DNA from: Mesaphorura yosii
Taxonomy: Eukaryota > Arthropoda > Collembola > Poduromorpha > Tullbergiidae
Length of the DNA stretch: 57,992 nucleotides
Reading direction: 5' to 3'
NCBI GenBank assembly: GCA_009869945.1
Contig: WIXG01000428.1
Span: forward strand, 1-57,992
Position 1 is the first letter of the stretch. Every line of letters begins with the position of its first letter. Shown piece after piece: positions 57,280-57,992 of the stretch. A program made the translations under genes and the position numbers. The notes under the pieces are model-generated. The model was given only the letters and a program-made list of their open reading frames with translations. It had not been told where the DNA came from and made no database searches.

Positions 57280-57795
57280 ATGGACTGTCCAGTTTGCATG
57301 GAACAGCTAGAAGATTTCGTCGCAGCTCCTATAAAATGAGACCTTGAGCAAGTCTGTCCTCGCAGGTTCTGCGGCCTCTGCCTGGAGCGGCACTTAGAGA
57401 TCGACGAGAGGCTGATGGGAGAAGCACGCTGTCCATTGTGTAGAACAGCGTTCGATGAAATCAACATCATCCCATCGAACACCGAACAGGACAACGGCAA
57501 CAACAATTCAGAGCACGACGACATCCAACTGGTGAACGACTCGGGTCCCGTGAATGCCGCACAAAATGCGTCTACTCGACAGGATCAACTCGCGGCACTG
57601 CTGCCACCCGAACCAAGTCCACCCGCGTGTCCAATGTCACCACTGCGACCTGGCGTTCAACTCTCGCACCGCTAGAAGTCACCACCTGGAGCGACTGCGG
57701 ACCCTCCGCTGCCCGTAATGTGGGAAGGCTTTTACCAGGCTTTTCAACCTTCAGCGACATAGGCAACGATTCTATCACTTAGGATCTACCGGATA
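57280..57795 (+). pseudogene. broken RING finger plus C2H2 zinc-finger gene
   Basis: From the ATG at 57280 the frame gives MDCPVCMEQLEDFVAAPIK, then an in-frame TGA at 57337-57339. After it comes the rest of a C3HC4 RING (FCGLCLERHLEIDE, then CPLCRTAF). The frame then runs through a Glu/Asn-rich linker to a TAG at 57673. A frameshift near 57595-57635 moves into the frame of two C2H2 fingers: CHHCDLAF with SHHLERL, and a second one whose CP-x-C contains TAA at 57716-57718, followed by CGKAFTRLFNLQRHRQ. RING proteins with C-terminal C2H2 fingers act as ubiquitin ligases. Three separate lesions make this a pseudogene. Confidence 0.75.
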
Positions 57796-57892
57796 AAATC
57801 CCTGACGACTCGACCCTTTTAAGGGCCACTACATTTTCCAAAGAGCAAAATTCACGTTAACTTTGTGCAACTACCATTAAATTTAATATCAC

Positions 57893-57992
57893 GGGAGTCG
57901 ACATCGGCATTTAACATTGGGAGTCGACATCGGCATTTAACATTGGGAGTCGACATCGGCATTTAACATTGGGAGTCGACATCGGCATTTAA
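57893..57992. repeat. 26-bp tandem repeat (minisatellite), runs off the window
   Basis: The unit GGGAGTCGACATCGG + CATTTAACATT occurs almost four times with no mismatch seen and is cut by the right edge. Each unit carries a GTCGAC palindrome. The perfect identity implies recent expansion or gene conversion. Confidence 0.95.

Noticed and set aside
57337..57339. In-frame TGA of the RING gene as a selenocysteine codon
   Set aside because: No zinc ligand is expected at that position, two further lesions follow, and no SECIS-like structure was seen.
1..57992. CRISPR arrays, bacterial operons, tRNA or rRNA genes
   Set aside because: None were recognised; spliced genes and arthropod core promoters throughout rule out a prokaryotic source.

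Overview
The window reads as nuclear DNA of an arthropod. Genes are split by short GT-AG introns (mostly 50-150 bp), core promoters have TATA boxes followed by TCAGT/TCATTC initiators, and AATAAA signals follow many stop codons. A large tandem family of multi-membrane chemoreceptor-like proteins and odorant-binding-protein-like genes suggest a basal hexapod. My impression is a springtail (Collembola), but that is a family-level impression and not proven. Exon structures below were worked out by hand from splice consensus and reading-frame continuity. In all multi-exon models the phases close exactly.

Layout. 0.7-1.9 kb (-): 5' part of a TPD52 (tumour protein D52) family gene with a long acidic N-terminal extension, running off the left edge. 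1.9-6.2 kb: gene-free, with one MITE-like inverted-repeat element. 6.2-7.0 kb (+): mitochondrial ribosomal protein mL53, followed 45 bp later by a 63-codon single-pass membrane micro-ORF that seems to share its transcript. 7.2-13.7 kb (-): an 8-exon secreted EGF / mucin-like / EGF / laminin-G protein, nearest in plan to Eyes shut. 14.6-15.4 kb (+): MKRN2OS homologue. 15.7-17.4 kb (+): a 9-exon secreted repeat protein with only phase-1 introns. At 17.9-18.75 kb a segmental duplication carries a dead copy of the last MKRN2OS exon, the promoter and a truncated 77-residue paralogue. 18.8-24.5 kb: no gene found. 24.6-28.2 kb (+): secreted Ala/Pro/Gln-rich cuticle- or chorion-like protein.

The right half looks chemosensory. 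At 29.3-32.9 kb two convergent paralogues encode secreted proteins with odorant-binding-protein cysteine spacing (X22, X3, X41, X13-14, X8) and long disordered tails. A small secreted cationic WAP-like peptide follows at 34.1 kb. From 34.8 to 56.0 kb there are twelve head-to-tail, same-strand members (R1-R12) of one multi-membrane receptor-like family. Ten look intact, one (R7) carries a single frameshift and one (R5) is a clear pseudogene. R7-R9 share loss of the second intron. The family has its own signature: an N-terminal FYWD-like motif, SCRP, and a C-terminal FYTGKxxLTLR. It lacks the canonical insect Gr terminal motif. Its assignment as chemoreceptor is therefore an inference, and it is the best candidate here for something undescribed.

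The right edge (56.4-58 kb) is decayed DNA: a PIF/Harbinger transposase fragment, a broken RING plus C2H2 zinc-finger gene that still has its TATA box, and a 26-bp tandem repeat that runs off the end.
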